From Dasypus novemcinctus (taxonomy: Eukaryota > Chordata > Mammalia > Cingulata > Dasypodidae), in contig NC_080677.1 in the NCBI RefSeq assembly GCF_030445035.2, positions 152,831,169-152,895,168 on the forward strand: a stretch of DNA of 64,000 nucleotides. The letters are read 5' to 3'. A program made the position numbers and the translations under genes. The notes beneath the pieces were generated by a model. It was not told where the DNA came from, did not search any database, and was given only the letters and a program-made list of their open reading frames with translations. This document shows positions 32,550 to 45,039 of this stretch, one piece after another (positions within the stretch are counted from its first letter, which is position 1; the number at the start of each line of letters is the position of its first letter).

Positions 32550-34012
32550 AAAAAAAGTCCATGTACCAGAGACCAAAAGCAAAGCTGTTATTACTCAATG
32601 GAATAAAAACTTTAGACTAAATTGCTTGATGATGGGGAGCAAATATTCATCACTAGGGTCTAATAAAATGAACAGCTTATGAAGCAATACTATGTAAAAG
32701 CTCTAGAAGAGAAATGATATACCGATATTTACACAGAAAACTCAGACAAACTATTAGAACTAGTAAGAGAATTCCACAAAATTGCCAGATGCAAAATCCT
32801 CTAATAAAAAGTCAGGAAAGTTCACTTCTGCCAATAACTGACTAGGAAAAATAAAAAATAAGATAGCAACCAAAATTATTAAGTATCTAGACTTTAACCT
32901 AACAAGGAAATATTTTAAATATTTAAATTTAAATATTTTAAATTTTCTTTAAAAGACTGAACTAAATGGATGGAAATATGTTCCATGTTTATTGATGTGA
33001 AGACCTAACAGTAAAGACAGCACTTCCCTTCAGATTAATCTATGCATTTAATGCAATTCCGATAAAAATTTATGTGGAAGAATAAAGTTCTATGAATAGC
33101 AAATTAGGATAAGGTGACTTATTCTACCAGATATGAGATGTAATACAAATCAGTATTAAAAAATGTGATACAAATGTAAGAACAAATAGATCTAAAGCAG
33201 CAAATCAGAAATCTCAAGGACAGCTGAATATATGTGAGAACTTAGCATTTAATGCATGTGACAATAATCACAAAAGGGATAATTCTTTTAGCAGACAGAG
33301 ATGGAAAAATGACTCACAATCCTGAGAAAAATAAAACTGGATCTTTATAGTATATCACATACCAAAATACTCCTCATGAATTAAAGAAAAGATCTAAATG
33401 TGAAAAACAAAAGTAAAAATTAATAGAAAACAATTTAAATCTTTATGCCTTTTCTTAGGGCTTCCAAAGCCCAAATTATAAAAGGAAAAATTTGTGTATT
33501 TCTGTTCAAATAGGCAATACAGATAGTTAACAGGTGGGAGAAAATATTTGCAACATCTGAAACCAACCAAGGGATAAATATCTAGTATGGACAAGGAACT
33601 CCTGCAAATCAATACAAGGAAGAAAAAAAAAAATCAAACCCTTTCCTACAAGGGAAGCCTAAATGGATAAAAATGTATATAGATAACTATATATGAAGGA
33701 ATGTTCTTGCTTAAAGATGATGACTATGATTAGAAAAATGAAATCTAAAATAATGAATTACCACATTATGCTCATCCAATAAGAAAACCTAGAAAGCTAG
33801 ATAATACCAAGTATTAGTGAGTGGTTGATTAAGCAGGGACCCTCATACAAGACTAGGACAAGTGAAAACTAGTGCAGCCATTTTGGAGAGTGGGTTGACA
33901 GAGATTCATAAAACTATTATCTACTTGAAGCCGCGCCCTAACCATCTCATTCTGGTGCACAGTCATCCTAAGTGCAGACATCCCCAGGAGGGCCACAGGT
34001 GGCTCCCTCTTG

Positions 34013-34128
34013 TGTTTGCTCATTGTTTTTGTTCATTGTTTGTTTCTTTAGGAGGCACTGGGAACTGAATCCAGGACCTCCCACGTGGGCAATGGGTGCT
34101 CAACTGCTTAAGCCACCTCCGCTCACTG
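34013..34128 (-). mobile_element. Short tRNA-derived SINE
   Basis: Antisense of the short DAS-like type seen at 20326-20660: AGGAGGCACTGGGAACTGAA and ACCTCCCACGTGGGCAATGG, then AACTGCTTAAGCCAC. Its tail merges into the next copy. Confidence 0.8.
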
Positions 34129-34341
34129 CTCATTTTGTTTTTGCTTGTCTGCTCATTGTCTTTTTTTTCTTGTCTGCTCAATTTTTCTCATTGTCTGCTT
34201 GTTGTTTTTGTTCGCTGTCCATTATTTTTGTTTGATGTCTGCTTATGGTTTGTTTCTCTTCTTTAGGAGGCACTGGGAACTGAACCTGGGACCTCCCATG
34301 TGGAAGGCAGGGACTCAACTGCTTGAGCCACAACTGTTCCA
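34129..34341 (-). mobile_element. Short tRNA-derived SINE, second copy
   Basis: Same subfamily and strand as the preceding element, with a longer TTGTCTGCTCA-type repeat tail and a head ending GCTTGAGCCACAACTG. The tandem arrangement suggests insertion into the tail of the neighbour. Confidence 0.8.
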
Positions 34342-34480
34342 TCCAATATATTTTTCAAAGATGCTTATGTGAGGACACCCTAAACACAAAAGAGTAGATG
34401 CCTATAGTTGAGTGGAGGAGGGCTGAGAGAAGTGATGACGGATGAATATGATAATATAAATAAATGGGATTGGTGTTGAA

Positions 34481-36776
34481 TAAACCAATGATCGTAATAT
34501 GCCAGGATATTAGTAATGTGCTTAAATCAACTCTGCCTACAGTTCAAAAAAAACACTTAATGTCAAAGGTGTATAAATTTAAGATCCATTCCAGGAATAT
34601 CTTAAAGTCATTCAATACTGAATTTTATCTTTCTCTTTCAACACAGAAAATTACTGACCATTCAAGCTTATGGTCTTACGTGAAATTTTAATATTAAAAT
34701 CAACAAAATATAGGTAGAAAATAGAGATACCTCTGAATTTACATTAGTAGTTTATCAATCCTATTGCTTTTGAAATTTTATATATAATTAAAATTCAAGC
34801 AAATGAGTTGCTAAAATTAGGTAACCCCGACATGAAATTTTGTTATACTTGTACCATGAATGTGACCTTGCTGCCTGTACCCTTCAGAAAGCAAATTTGT
34901 AAACTCTCCTCCAAGGTTAGAATCTTTGCTCCTCAGAATTTTTTCAAAAGTTATCCTTGTCAAAATGGCAAAACTTCCTTGAAAAAGTAATAGAAAACAA
35001 TGTAAATCTTGTAAATTTGTATCAAGTATTATCAGTTAGTCCCAACATTTTTTCCTTAAATCTTAGCAATTCCTCTAGGAATCCCCCAAGTCTCTTCCTC
35101 CAAAGTAAGACTGTACTCAAAAATGACACGTTAAATAAAAATCTTGCCAATCTTCCAGCAAGCACATACAAGCATGACCCGAGACCCTCTGAAATTCTTC
35201 TCCATCCATTCCATACCTATTTGAAACCAGGTCTTCCAGCATTGGTGATGCAAGCTTGCTAAGGTAAACAATTTCAAAAAAGGCTTCACAATCCACTTCA
35301 TACGCCAACCAGAGACTTGAATGCAGAATCTGTCCTATTTGGTATTTTCCCTCTAACCCCCACATATTAACCCCACATTAACCCCTTCGATTTCTGTTTA
35401 GGACAAGTTTCTAAACTCACAATGGTGTAGTGCAAACTCTCCTTGCCAGGCAAATAATAAACAGCCATTTTGCTATCTTTGCTTATTTTGCTTCTTATGT
35501 AACTGATATCTTCATAGGACTTTCAAAGCTACAATCCTATTTGATTCCTATAACTGGTAGTTATAAAGCTTTATCCAAGTCCTTTAAGGTCAACCATTTT
35601 ATGCTTTCTCTATAAGGCAAACACGATGTGTTCCACACGCTTTGGAAACAGGAAACATAACTGCAGTGTAATGGTTAAATTGTGAAACCAACAGGTATTA
35701 TCAAAACAGGAGTTATTCTTCTGTCTACATCTTAAATTCTTGGTTCCTTGCTAATCTCCTCATTTCATTCTATAAATGTCCTCTGGTTTTAAAATTTTAT
35801 TTTAAAATCATTTATTTTTATAGACAAGTTTGTACCTATAATACAAGGACTTCCCATATACCTTCATTCTAGGGTCTCCTTGTTGCTTATCTTTAACTTC
35901 TCTCTCCACAGTAAGAAACAGAGCACTCGCTCTCCATAATCCATGGATTTATTTGTTGAATCCCAGTATTCATGTAAAGAAGTTTCAGAATTGTTAACCT
36001 TTACTCCTGCAAGAAGTGAATTTATCAACTAGAGTTCATTGTCTAAATATAGTTCCTTTGGTCTTAAGCCTGACCATTTCTAGTGTTACTGGATATTTTC
36101 AGTCAACATTATGTCTTTAAAACATATAAGGATCTGAATTAAGCAAAGAGTGATGAAATAATATTAGGGATGGAAGGCTCTTGATTCTAAATAGAATGGG
36201 CTTAGGTAGAGGCTGGACGGTCATGGAATAGAATTTTATCTTTTATATGATTTGTTGCAATATATACTCTGAACTCTTGGGGTGTTTAAAGAAGTAAAGA
36301 ATTATATTCTATAGAAAGAAGGTAGATAGAGTGAAATAAAATGTTATCCTTTATCCATTTCCCACATTCACTTCTCACATGGTGATAAAGTGTATGTGCA
36401 CTTGGCTTAAAAATTTGTCAGTGTATCACTGAGAGGCAGCAAGGAGGTGATAAAGAAACCACTTTCAATCTTTCTCTGGGATCCACAATGGTTCTATGTT
36501 ATATACTGACCTAGATAATAACACATGGAAAAATTAAACTCTTAAATGTAGAAATGTAAATACTTTTTTTAAAATTGAAGCATTAGCTTATCAATGTAAA
36601 CTGTTGTCGAAATGATGCAATAAATTTTGAATGTTGAAAAAATGTAAAAACATACCATGGTTATTTCATTTGGATTATAAAGTAGAGAAACCAAATATTA
36701 AATTTAGAAATATGAGAAGGTGATAAAATATTCATATAAGAAGAGGCACATGATTAGATAATAACGAAACAAAAAT
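34481..36776. other. Mostly single-copy DNA, no gene seen
   Basis: AT-rich, with only short unconvincing frames. About 35790-35930 weakly resembles antisense old L1 3' sequence (TTTATTTTTATAGACAAG, CTTCCCATATACC). I see no exon with clear splice sites and no RNA gene. Confidence 0.55.
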
Positions 36777-36855
36777 ATTCATCGTATTAGTTAGCCAAAG
36801 AGGTGCTGATGCAAAATACCAGGAATCTGTTGGCTTTTATAAAGAGTATTTATTT

Positions 36856-37224
36856 TGGGGGAAACGGACTTGGCCCAGCGGTTAGGGCATCCGTCTACCA
36901 CATGGGAGGTCCGTGGTTCAAACCTGGGCCTCCTTGCCCCGGGTGGAGCTGGCCCATGCGCAGTGCTGATGCGCGCAAGGAGTGCCCTGCCACGCAGGGG
37001 TGTCCCCCGCGTGGGAGAGCCCCACGCCCAAGGAGTGCGCCCGTAAGGAGAGCCGCCCAGCGTAAAAGAAAGTGCAGCCTGCCCAGGAATGGTGCCACCC
37101 ACACTTCCCATGCCGCTGACAACAACAGAAGTGGACAAAGAAACAAGACGCAGCAAATGGACACAGAGAACAGACAACCGGGGGAGGGGAGGAATTAAAT
37201 AAATAAATAAATCTTAAAAAAAAA
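36856..37224 (+). mobile_element. DAS-type SINE
   Basis: Inserted into the solo LTR with the perfect 15-bp target duplication AAAGAGTATTTATTT (36841-36855, 37225-37239). It contains CTACCACATGGGAGGTCCGT and lacks part of the usual region before ACACTTCCCATGCCGCTGAC, an internal deletion compared with other copies. Confidence 0.93.
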
Positions 37225-37700
37225 AAAGAGTATTTATTTGGGGTAGAAGCTTACAGTTACCAGGCCATAAAGCATAAAGTCTATTACCCTCACCAAAGTC
37301 TATTGCCACTGTTGGGGCAAGATGGCTGCAGACATCTGTGAAGAGTTCAGGCTTCTTGTGTTCCTCTCTTCCTGGGGCTCCATTTCTCTCTGGGCTCAGC
37401 TGCTGTGCTTTCTCTACAAGGCCAGCTGTAGACTCCCAGGCCAATGGCTCTGTGTCTCTCCCCAGGGCTTCTGCCATGTCTAAGGAGTTGTCTATATTCC
37501 TCTGTGTTCCTCTCCTGTGTGTTCTCACTTCCCAGGCTCCAGCTCAAAACTCTAACCTCCCTTCTCTGCAGTATGGTTTCTCTGTGAGTCCTCACCCACC
37601 AAGGCGGTGGGGACTCAATGTCCTACTGATATGGCCCAATCAAAGCCTTAATCATTATTTAATTAAGTAAAAGTAAAAACTCTGAATCCAATACACTTTA

Positions 37701-38120
37701 TTTTTTTTACTTTTAAAGATTTATTTATTTATCCCCCCCCCCACTGCCCCAGTTGTCTGTTCTCTGTGTATATTTGCTGCATGTTCTTTCTTTGTCTGCT
37801 TCTGTTGTTGTCAGCAGCACAGGAATCTGTGTTTCTTTTTTTTGTTGCGTCATCTTGTGGTGTCAGCTCTCCGTGTGTGCGGCACTATTCTTGGGCAGGC
37901 TGCACTTTCTTTCGCGCTGGGTGGCTCTCCTTATGGGGCGTCCTCCTTGCGTGTGGGGTTCCCCTATGCGAGGGACACCCCAGTGTGGCAGGGTACTCCT
38001 TGTGCGCATCAGCACTGTGCGTGGGCCAGCTCCACACGGGTCAAGGAGGCCCTGGGTTTGAACCATGGACCTCCCATGTGGTAGACGGATGCCCTAACCA
38101 CTGGGCCAAGTCTGCTTCCC
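37701..38120 (-). mobile_element. DAS-type SINE, opposite strand
   Basis: A reverse-complement copy running from a T-rich tail and a C-run to GGACCTCCCATGTGGTAG near the head. The target duplication CCAATACACTTTA (37688-37700) and CCAATACAGTTTA (38121-38133) has one mismatch. It lies in the same solo LTR as the plus-strand copy, 0.5 kb away. Confidence 0.93.
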
Positions 38121-39104
38121 CCAATACAGTTTAATATGCCCAGAGGAAAAGACCAGTTTACAAACATCCAATATTTCTTTTTGGAATTCATCAATAATAT
38201 CAAACTGCTACAATCATCTAGTAGGGCTAGTAGATAAAATAAGCCAGTTTGAAGATACTAGACTATCAACTCATCCAATATTTACAAGTTGTTTTCCTAT
38301 TATTTTTCCTGTGTCCCTCTTAATACTCTTATCAATTAAACTTGATATGCATTAATAACATTCCCACACTGAATAAGTTCTCTGAATTTATAAATAATAT
38401 CTTTCATAGTTTAGCCAGATCTAATAATATGTTTGTATTCTCACTGGGGTTTAATAAATGTTACATAAAGATTGGTTCTGATGAACTTCCCATTTTAATA
38501 TGAAAAAAAATGTAAAGCAAGATATTTTCTTTCCTGGATTAAATTCCTTTACCTGAAATGTAAGAAATGTATGGAGATGCCTTTTCTCCATACAGGATCA
38601 TATAGAATAGATTTCTAAATAATATGACGCTTAACAAACCATGACATGGTCAAAATATGCAGAGCACAAATTTCATTTAATTGCTTTTACATCACATTAA
38701 GAAGGCCCTATAGGGAGGTCAGTGAATAGAAACAAGCTGGAACTTCAGCTGAGAGCTGCTTTCTTACCATCAGCAACAAAGAGGCTTTGATCCTAGAGGT
38801 TTAATTCTGTTCCATATAGTAAGGAATTCTGAAAAGAGAAAAATTGTAATTTTCATTTAATTCAATCTCTGATACACACATACACATATTCACACAAGAA
38901 TTTCTGAAACTGAGTGTTGTACATGTCTTGGTATTGAAGCATATTTTAAATTAATAGCATGATATTTTCCAAAATATTATCTAAAGCACTTGATTTTCAA
39001 AACCAACAATCTTTCTTTCAATGGTAAAAAGTTAATTTCAGCTAGACATTGTGAGACTGGCTCTTATGGAATTGACCTTGTGGTAGGATAAATGTTAATG
39101 ATTA

Positions 39105-39215
39105 AAATTCTGGACATGAGGAGTTAAATTGTCCATGTTCACATTCTGTCTCTGCTACTTACCAGCTGTATGTCCTTGAGCAAGTCAGGTATGTCCTTGT
39201 TCCTCAGATGATGAA
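39105..39215 (+). mobile_element. MIR SINE fragment
   Basis: The MIR core pattern is recognisable: TCTGCTACTTACCAGCTGTATG, TCCTTGAGCAAGTCAGG and TTGTTCCTCAGATGATGAA. Highly diverged, as expected for this ancient family. Confidence 0.7.
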
Positions 39216-40869
39216 TGCAAACTCTGAACTGATAGAGTTAACCACGAGAAGATATTTACATATGAGAACCTGTCTACACATACTTTCCATTGCTAACATA
39301 CTCTCCAAACTGAAGGGCCTGGGGATCCTGACCTTCAGGAGGGGAATGATACTTATATTATATTACTGGGGATCAGGCCGTGTTGACCATGTCTGCCCAG
39401 TTCACAGGCATTCCAGTTTGGGCATGTGATAGGAAAGTACAGAAGGAAAGGGGGAGAGAACAATCACAGGGTCTATTCTTTTTCCAGTCTGTGGACGCAG
39501 AGGGTGCAGTTTATGTCTCAGTAAAAGCCTGAGTAGTAGATTCCTGCCTCTAGATGAAAACAATGACAGACTCCAGGAATGTCAGGAAGTTTCATGGACC
39601 AGGATCTCAAGTCAATAAAAGGCCACCAATATATCTGTTTCTAGTGACCAATGCCCAATGAGTAAGCCGTTTGTTAAAAGTTCCTTACAAGTTACCATAA
39701 CTGCCCACAAACTGTTACAAAAATTTATTTTATTTGCCACCCCAGTGCTCAATGAGATAGAAACACATCATACTGAGAAATTGTTTCATAATAGAGAGGC
39801 AGGGGAGTTGCCCTTGCATCATAAATATAACTATGTAATCAACTGGTCCTAGGAACCTCCGAGTGACTATAATTTCTCTCTTTCTGCAAAAAGGGGGAGA
39901 ATATGTTCTTCTAACTCCCCATAAAGTAATCTCATGTTCTTCTTGAAGAAGAAAAATAGGGACCTTAGCCTCTCACAAAGTAGTGTAGCAGCAAATGGTT
40001 AACATTTAAGATTATTATCTGCTTCTACTGATCTTTTATCTATGGACCATATTTATGAGGCATCATCTTTTTTGGAACTATGTTTTTAAAATGCCAATAG
40101 TCTGACTTAAATTAGGGATAATAACTGATGAAAAGTGACATGCTAGAGGGACCCTTATTTATTTAAATGGACCTCAACGGCTTGAGTGACCCCTTGATTT
40201 TTTTATGAACAGAAATTATTCTTCTATTACCTTATGGGCAGAGATTGTTTGTGAAGATGATATCCTAGTTTATATACTAAAACACACCTCACTTAAAACT
40301 TTGGCTTAGAAGGTTGAGATCTGTCTCAGCAGCACCAAATTTAGAACAATTATGTGAAAATATAGTCAAAAGACTAGAGTAATTCTCTCCAGGCATCATT
40401 CAGTTTACTTAACGCACTCATAAACTCTTCAGCAAGGTGTCAGTGATTGAGTGACTCGCAATAGAGCCAAAGGTACCTTTGAATTTCTGGGGTTCAATTG
40501 GTATTCATCTCATATGCATATCCTGACTGCCTCACTATCTGACCTTTTCAAGCAAGAAAGGAACTTGATTTCTATGTGATGATAGTCAAAACCTTCCACA
40601 AGCTGTAGATTCTATACACTTCTGTCCTTATCCTGGCCTAAGGGGAGCTACAAAGACTGCTCTATTTTAGAGGCCATCCGAAGCTCCTGTAAAGAAGCAT
40701 TACATTTTATCCAATATGTTGAAATATGTTTCCTGCTTCTACTTCACCAGGGAGATGTTTTTAGTGAAACCAGTCATGAATGAGCAAAAAGATTTCCTAA
40801 GTACTAGTTTGCTGTTGGGTCATTGATGATTCTTGAAAAAAATAAAATAAAAAATATGGATTCTTGGTT

Positions 40870-40985
40870 ACACTATCCACATTTCAAACGCCCCATAGCC
40901 ACATGTAGCTCATGGATTCCATATTGGAGGGCATATATAGTACATTTCCATTATTGCAGACAGTTCTATTGGAGAGTGTTATGGA
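40870..40985 (+). mobile_element. Possible hAT-type DNA transposon fragment
   Basis: ATAGCCACATGTAGCTCATG, CATATTGGAGGGCATATATAG and CATTTCCATTATTGCAGACAG, then GTTCTATTGGAGAG resemble a common mammalian non-autonomous hAT-like repeat. I cannot name the family with certainty. Confidence 0.5.
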
Positions 40986-41173
40986 GAGGAAGTCATAATT
41001 GCCCTGAAATAGGTGGTCTGGGAGGGGGGACATTTAAATGGAACTGATAGAGATTGAATCCACTCACCAAGTTCCCTCTGCTAGTTAGCTATGGATTAAA
41101 AATTAGTGGCAGCCATTTGCACATGGGCTTGGGTATTAGTTAATTTCCCCTGCATCCTCATCAAATAACCAGC

Positions 41174-41317
41174 ATCATGGTTCTCAACCCTGGCTACATC
41201 TTAGAATCACCTACAGAGAATCTGGTTTAATTGGTCTAGGCATAGGAGCAGCAAATTGGTGTTTTTAAAAAATACCCTGTGAATCTTATTTTGTAGCCAG
41301 AATCAAGAAGCACTGTT
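41174..41317 (+). mobile_element. MER20 hAT DNA transposon
   Basis: GGTTCTCAACCCTGGCTACA, TTAGAATCACCT, TTTAATTGGTCTAGGCATAG and TTTTTAAAAAATACC, then AAGCACTG match the layout of MER20, a non-autonomous hAT-Charlie repeat. Confidence 0.75.
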
Positions 41318-41419
41318 TTAGCACCTACCTTAGCTATTAAATCACACAAGCATCACATTTTCTTAACAGCTCAAAAGTTATTTATTGAACAAAACAATGA
41401 ATCCCCTCACCAATCATCT

Positions 41420-41560
41420 GGCATAGTATTGTTTCTATTTTTATAGATGAAGAATTGAGGCTTTGAGAAGTTGCCTCAAATCATAAAGCTAGTTAAGTGG
41501 TTAAGGTGGAGTCAAGTCCAGTTCTGTGAGACTCCAAAGTCTACACTTTTAGCTTCTATT
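41420..41560 (+). mobile_element. MIR SINE fragment
   Basis: TTTCTATTTTTATAGATGAAG, GAATTGAGGCTTTGAGAAG, AAATCATAAAGCTAGTTAAG and TGAGACTCCAAAGTCTACACT follow the MIR consensus in order. Confidence 0.75.
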
Positions 41561-42798
41561 CTTTGTTTATTTTTCATTTCCTATCTTTGATCCTTCTCTG
41601 TGTAGATCTGTTTGAATGGTTACTGACCTGCTTTCAACTCTTTCCCTTGGCTGTAACCTTTGGCAAACAAAAACAGAAATTGGTACTAGGAGAGTGGGGT
41701 TGTACTGCTGCAATTACCAAAAATGCTGGAAATATGTAAAGGGTATTTTGGGTAGGAATTGAGAGATACTTGATAGAAAAGCCTTGATTGCTTTGGAGAC
41801 TGTTGGTAGGAATATGGACCCTACAGTTTCTAGTGAGGCCTACTTTCTAGTGAGGCCTTAGAAGAAAAAGATGAAAATCTTACTGGAAACTAGAGGAAAG
41901 GTGATCCTTGTTTCAAAATTGCAGAGAACTTAGCAAAATTGACTCCTGATGTTAGATGGAAGGCAGAATTTGAAAATGACAAGTTTGGACATTTAGCTGA
42001 GGAGATTTCCAATGTAAATATGGAAAATGCAGCCTGGCTTCTCCTTTCAGCTTATAGCAAAATGGGAAAGGAAAGAGATACACTTAGAACGAGTTGTTGG
42101 GCACAAAGAAACCAAAGACTGATTTGGAAAATTCTAAATTTCCAGAAAACAAGCCCCCAGAGGATAGTGGCCCATGTAAGGACTTAACTAAACTTGGAAC
42201 TTGTAAGTCAGGACTGGAAATGCAGTTATCCAGGGAAGTCTTGTTTGTGGAAAGTCTCACTGTCTGATGGCTTGGACCCATGTTTCCTGCATGATAAACC
42301 AACAAGCTTTTTGCAAGATCTGTATGAATGAAACCATTGTTGGCCAGGACTAAAAGGGAAAGGGAGGGGAGAGATTGAAGGGAAAATGGCTTTAAAAGGA
42401 AAACCATGGAAGCTGAGGTCTGGCTAAGAGAGGGACCCCCACCCATGTATGTGGAGAGGGTGAGTTTGCCCCACATTTGAAGATGGTAGATATTCCAGCC
42501 TGTTATTCAGGGAGAAGATGGCTGCCCCAGGTTATAGATAGTGTGGAACATATTCTCCAGTGGTTGGAGAGAGTTAGGTTGCTACTCCACTTCTCTGAAG
42601 AGAGTGGGCCTGTTAGGGAGAGTCAGGTCACTATTCCATTGTTCTTAGGGGGTTGGACCTTTATGCCAGAGAACAGGGAGAATGTTGCTGCCACCTCATT
42701 GTACTAAAGGGATTGAAACTATACTCCAGAGATTGGGGAAAGTGTGGCTTTCTCACTCAAATGTTCTTGGGGTGTGAGGACTGGGACTTGAAGAGGGT

Positions 42799-43330
42799 TG
42801 TATTAGTCAGCCAAAGGGGTGCTAGTGCAAAATATCAGAAATTGGTTGGTTTTTATAAAGGATATTTATTTGGGGTAGGAGCTTACAGATACCAGTCCAT
42901 CAGGCAGAAGTTACTTCCCTCACCAAAGTCTATTTTCACGTGTTGGAGCAAGATGGCTGCCAATGGCTGGGAGGGTTCAGGCTTCCTGGATTCCTCCCTT
43001 CCAGTGTCTTGCTTCTTCCTGGGCTTAGGGTTCTTTTCTTCCTGGGGCTGGTTTCTCTTTCCTCTGTAAGCTTACTTCCCAGGGATCCAGCTTAAAGCTT
43101 TAGCATCAAACTCCAACATCGAAAACCCTCGCATCCAAAGCTTCAACTCTGTCCTTTGCCATGCCTTTTATCTGTGAGTCCCCACCCACCAAGGGGTGGG
43201 GATTGAATGCCCTGATGACATGGCCCAATTAAAGTCTTAATCATAACTCAATCATGCCCAGTAATAGACCAGATTACAAATATAATCCAATACCTATTTT
43301 TGGAATTCATAACTATATCAAACTACTACA
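42799..43330 (-). mobile_element. Solo MaLR-like LTR
   Basis: A 532-bp LTR with TGTATTAGTCAGCC and CAAACTACTACA ends. The flanks AGGGT (42794-42798) and AGGCT (43331-43335) are a 5-bp target duplication with one mismatch. The antisense AATAAA lies in TATTTATTTGGGGTAGG near 42865. It is inserted into the internal region of another MaLR-like element. Confidence 0.85.
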
Positions 43331-43770
43331 AGGCTGGAACCAAAAGTATACGATTGGGCAACGCCATGGAAAGGGTGGCCTCCCTTGAGGCCCAGAGGAA
43401 AAGAAGAAACTATTGTTATAAGCATGACTCCCAGACTTTGAAATCTAATGGAGTATGTCCTGCAGGTTTTCAGAACTGTTGGGATGCCATGACTGCCCCC
43501 CCACCCCAATTTCTCCTTATGGTAATGCAAATGTTTACTCTATGGCCATGACTTCTTTGTATATTGGAAGCAGATAATATGTTTTTTAAGTTTCACAGGT
43601 CTGCAGCCAGAGGGAACTTTTGGTCCAAGACAAACTGCATTACTATAATTGATTTTGATGTGATTTTGTACTTAGCATTGCTACTGAAATTATTTAACAT
43701 TTTGGAATATTGTGATGTAGTGAATGTATTTTGCATATGCAAAGACATGTCTTCTTGGTTTCCAGAGGGT

Positions 43771-44346
43771 GGAGTGGCAGCCTGAAATTACTTCATGAAT
43801 CCCCAAAAACGGAAAGATTATGTTTGTGGGCTGGGCTATTCCTATGGGTGTGAGACATTTTTTCAACTGGACTACCTCAGTGAGGTGTGACTCAGGTTGA
43901 ATCTCTGCTCTCTTGCTGGGTCCAAAGAGAGCTCTGTAATTTTTTATCCTGTGATCTGACAGAAAGTAGAAGCTCAAGCAGCTGAGGCCCCAGGAGAGAT
44001 GAGTCATTTGCCTGATAGCTTGTGGCTGAAATTAGGAGGAAAATGGAGCATCTGAGTCTGAGGGACAGGCTCAATAATAGACAAGCCTTATATGCCTGGT
44101 TGCCTTCAGCTAAGCTCCAGGAGATGGTACAGTCCAGAAGGGAAGGCAGAGACTAGGCAAAGATCACCCACTATCTTGCTTCAACACTGTGGCAGTTGAC
44201 ATGGGTGAGAAAACACCTCTTATGGTGTCTTGATTTGGACTTTCCATGGCCTTGGAACTGTAAGCTTTTAGTCCGAATAAATCCACTTTATAAAAGCCAT
44301 CCCATTTCTGGTATTTGCATTGGCACCTCTTTGGCAAACTAAAACA
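43771..44346 (+). mobile_element. 3' LTR of MaLR-like element
   Basis: From TGGCAGCCTGAAAT to GGCAAACTAAAACA. Near its end it carries CCGAATAAATCCACTTTATAAAAGCC, with an AATAAA signal, and CCATTTCTGGTATT, shared with the LTR at 63445-64000. Confidence 0.75.
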
Positions 44347-44533
44347 ACCCTGTATTCCCTTAGGATGCATGCATAGCTTAATTCAAAACAGCTATGAGCC
44401 ACCCCAGACCTCTGACTCTGTCCTGCAAAACATTTCTGCTCCAACTTAGAAGGGAAGAAGAATTAGATATGGACTATATTGTAGCTGTCTGCTTTTAAAT
44501 TTATCCCCTCAATTCCTTCCTTTAAAGTATCTG

Positions 44534-44939
44534 GGGAAGTGGACTTGGCCCAATGGATATGGTGTCTGCCTACCACATGGGAGGTCTGCAGTTCAAACCC
44601 CAGGCCTCCTTGACCCGTGTGGAGCTGGCCCATGTACAGTACTGATGCGTGCAAGGAGTGCCCTGCCACGCAGGGAGCCCCACACGCAAGGAGTGGGCCC
44701 TGTAAGGAGAGCCGCCCAGCGCAAAAGAAAGTGCAGCCTGCCCAGGAATGGTGCCGCACACACGGAGAGCTGACACAACAAGATGATGCAACAAAAAGAA
44801 ACACAGATTCCCGGTGCCGCTAATAAGGATAGAAGTGGTCACAGAAGAACACACAGCAAATGGACACAGAGAGCAGACAACTTGGGGGGCAGGGAGAGAA
44901 GGGGGAGGGAAAAATAAATAAAAAATAAATCTTTAAAAA
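44534..44939 (+). mobile_element. DAS-type SINE
   Basis: The long form has GGACTTGGCCCAATGGATAT, CTACCACATGGGAGGTCTGC and an AAATAAATAAAAAATAAATC tail. The perfect target duplication AAAGTATCTG is at 44524-44533 and 44940-44949. Confidence 0.95.
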
Positions 44940-45039
44940 AAAGTATCTGAATTATCTTTCTCAATCAGAAATTACTGAATTATATCATTGCTTAAGAAAT
45001 TAGTTTAGTTAGATATTTATTTACTGTTTGATTATTTGA

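Larger units (their letters stand above)
30960..34480 (+). mobile_element. Ancient L1 ORF2 remnant with insertions
   Basis: Scattered L1 ORF2 similarity in order: AAGCTGATTCTTTGATACGA (31178, the region before reverse transcriptase), CTAAGAATAGAAGG (32071, reverse transcriptase), TCTATGCATTTAATGCAATTCCGAT (33040) and GTGCAGCCATTTTGGAGAG (33873, C-terminal region). It is interrupted by an L1 3'-end insertion, a DAS SINE and two short SINEs. Heavily mutated with no usable frame; outer limits approximate. Confidence 0.7.
36783..38212 (-). mobile_element. Solo MaLR-like LTR with two nested SINEs
   Basis: The plus-strand ends GTATTAGTTAGCCAAAG and ATATCAAACTGCTACA match those of the solo LTR at 42799-43330. 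The LTR is minus-strand relative to 63445-64000, with antisense AATAAA in TATTTATTTGGGGTA. The flanks TTCAT and ATCAT are a probable 5-bp target duplication with one change. Without the two SINEs the LTR is about 630 bp. Confidence 0.8.
38213..41173. other. Mostly single-copy DNA, no gene seen
   Basis: Apart from a MIR near 39105-39215 and a weak DNA-transposon-like fragment near 40870-40985, I recognise nothing. Open frames are below 80 codons and lack motifs. This is the longest stretch in the window not explained by young retroelements. Confidence 0.55.
41650..44346 (+). mobile_element. MaLR-like retrotransposon
   Basis: The last bases of a 5' LTR (GGCAAACAAAAACA) are followed at 41680 by TTGGTACTAGGAGAGTGGGG, a leucine-tRNA-type primer site. 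The internal region (41680-43770) matches 61801-63440 closely, for example GATGTTAGATGGAAGG and GAAAATGCAGCCT. A reading frame at 41939-42187 may be a gag-like remnant but lacks recognisable domains. A solo LTR (42799-43330) interrupts it, and the 3' LTR is at 43771-44346. Most of the 5' LTR is missing. Confidence 0.75.

Noticed and set aside
36890-36960. tRNA gene in SINE heads (also 23800, 30390, 32140, 44560, 61870)
   Set aside because: A-box and B-box-like blocks are present, but the sequences lack a full cloverleaf and continue into SINE bodies and tails with target duplications.
37753-38134. Reading frames of 100-122 codons in the DAS SINE (similar ones at 32149-32582 and 44463-44854)
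   Set aside because: The same antisense frames recur in every SINE copy because the SINE is GC-rich. They have no start context, domain or conservation beyond the repeat.
41939-42187. 82-codon frame as a host gene
   Set aside because: It lies in the MaLR-like interior and the aligned second copy at about 62160-62410 does not keep it open. At most it is a gag-like remnant.
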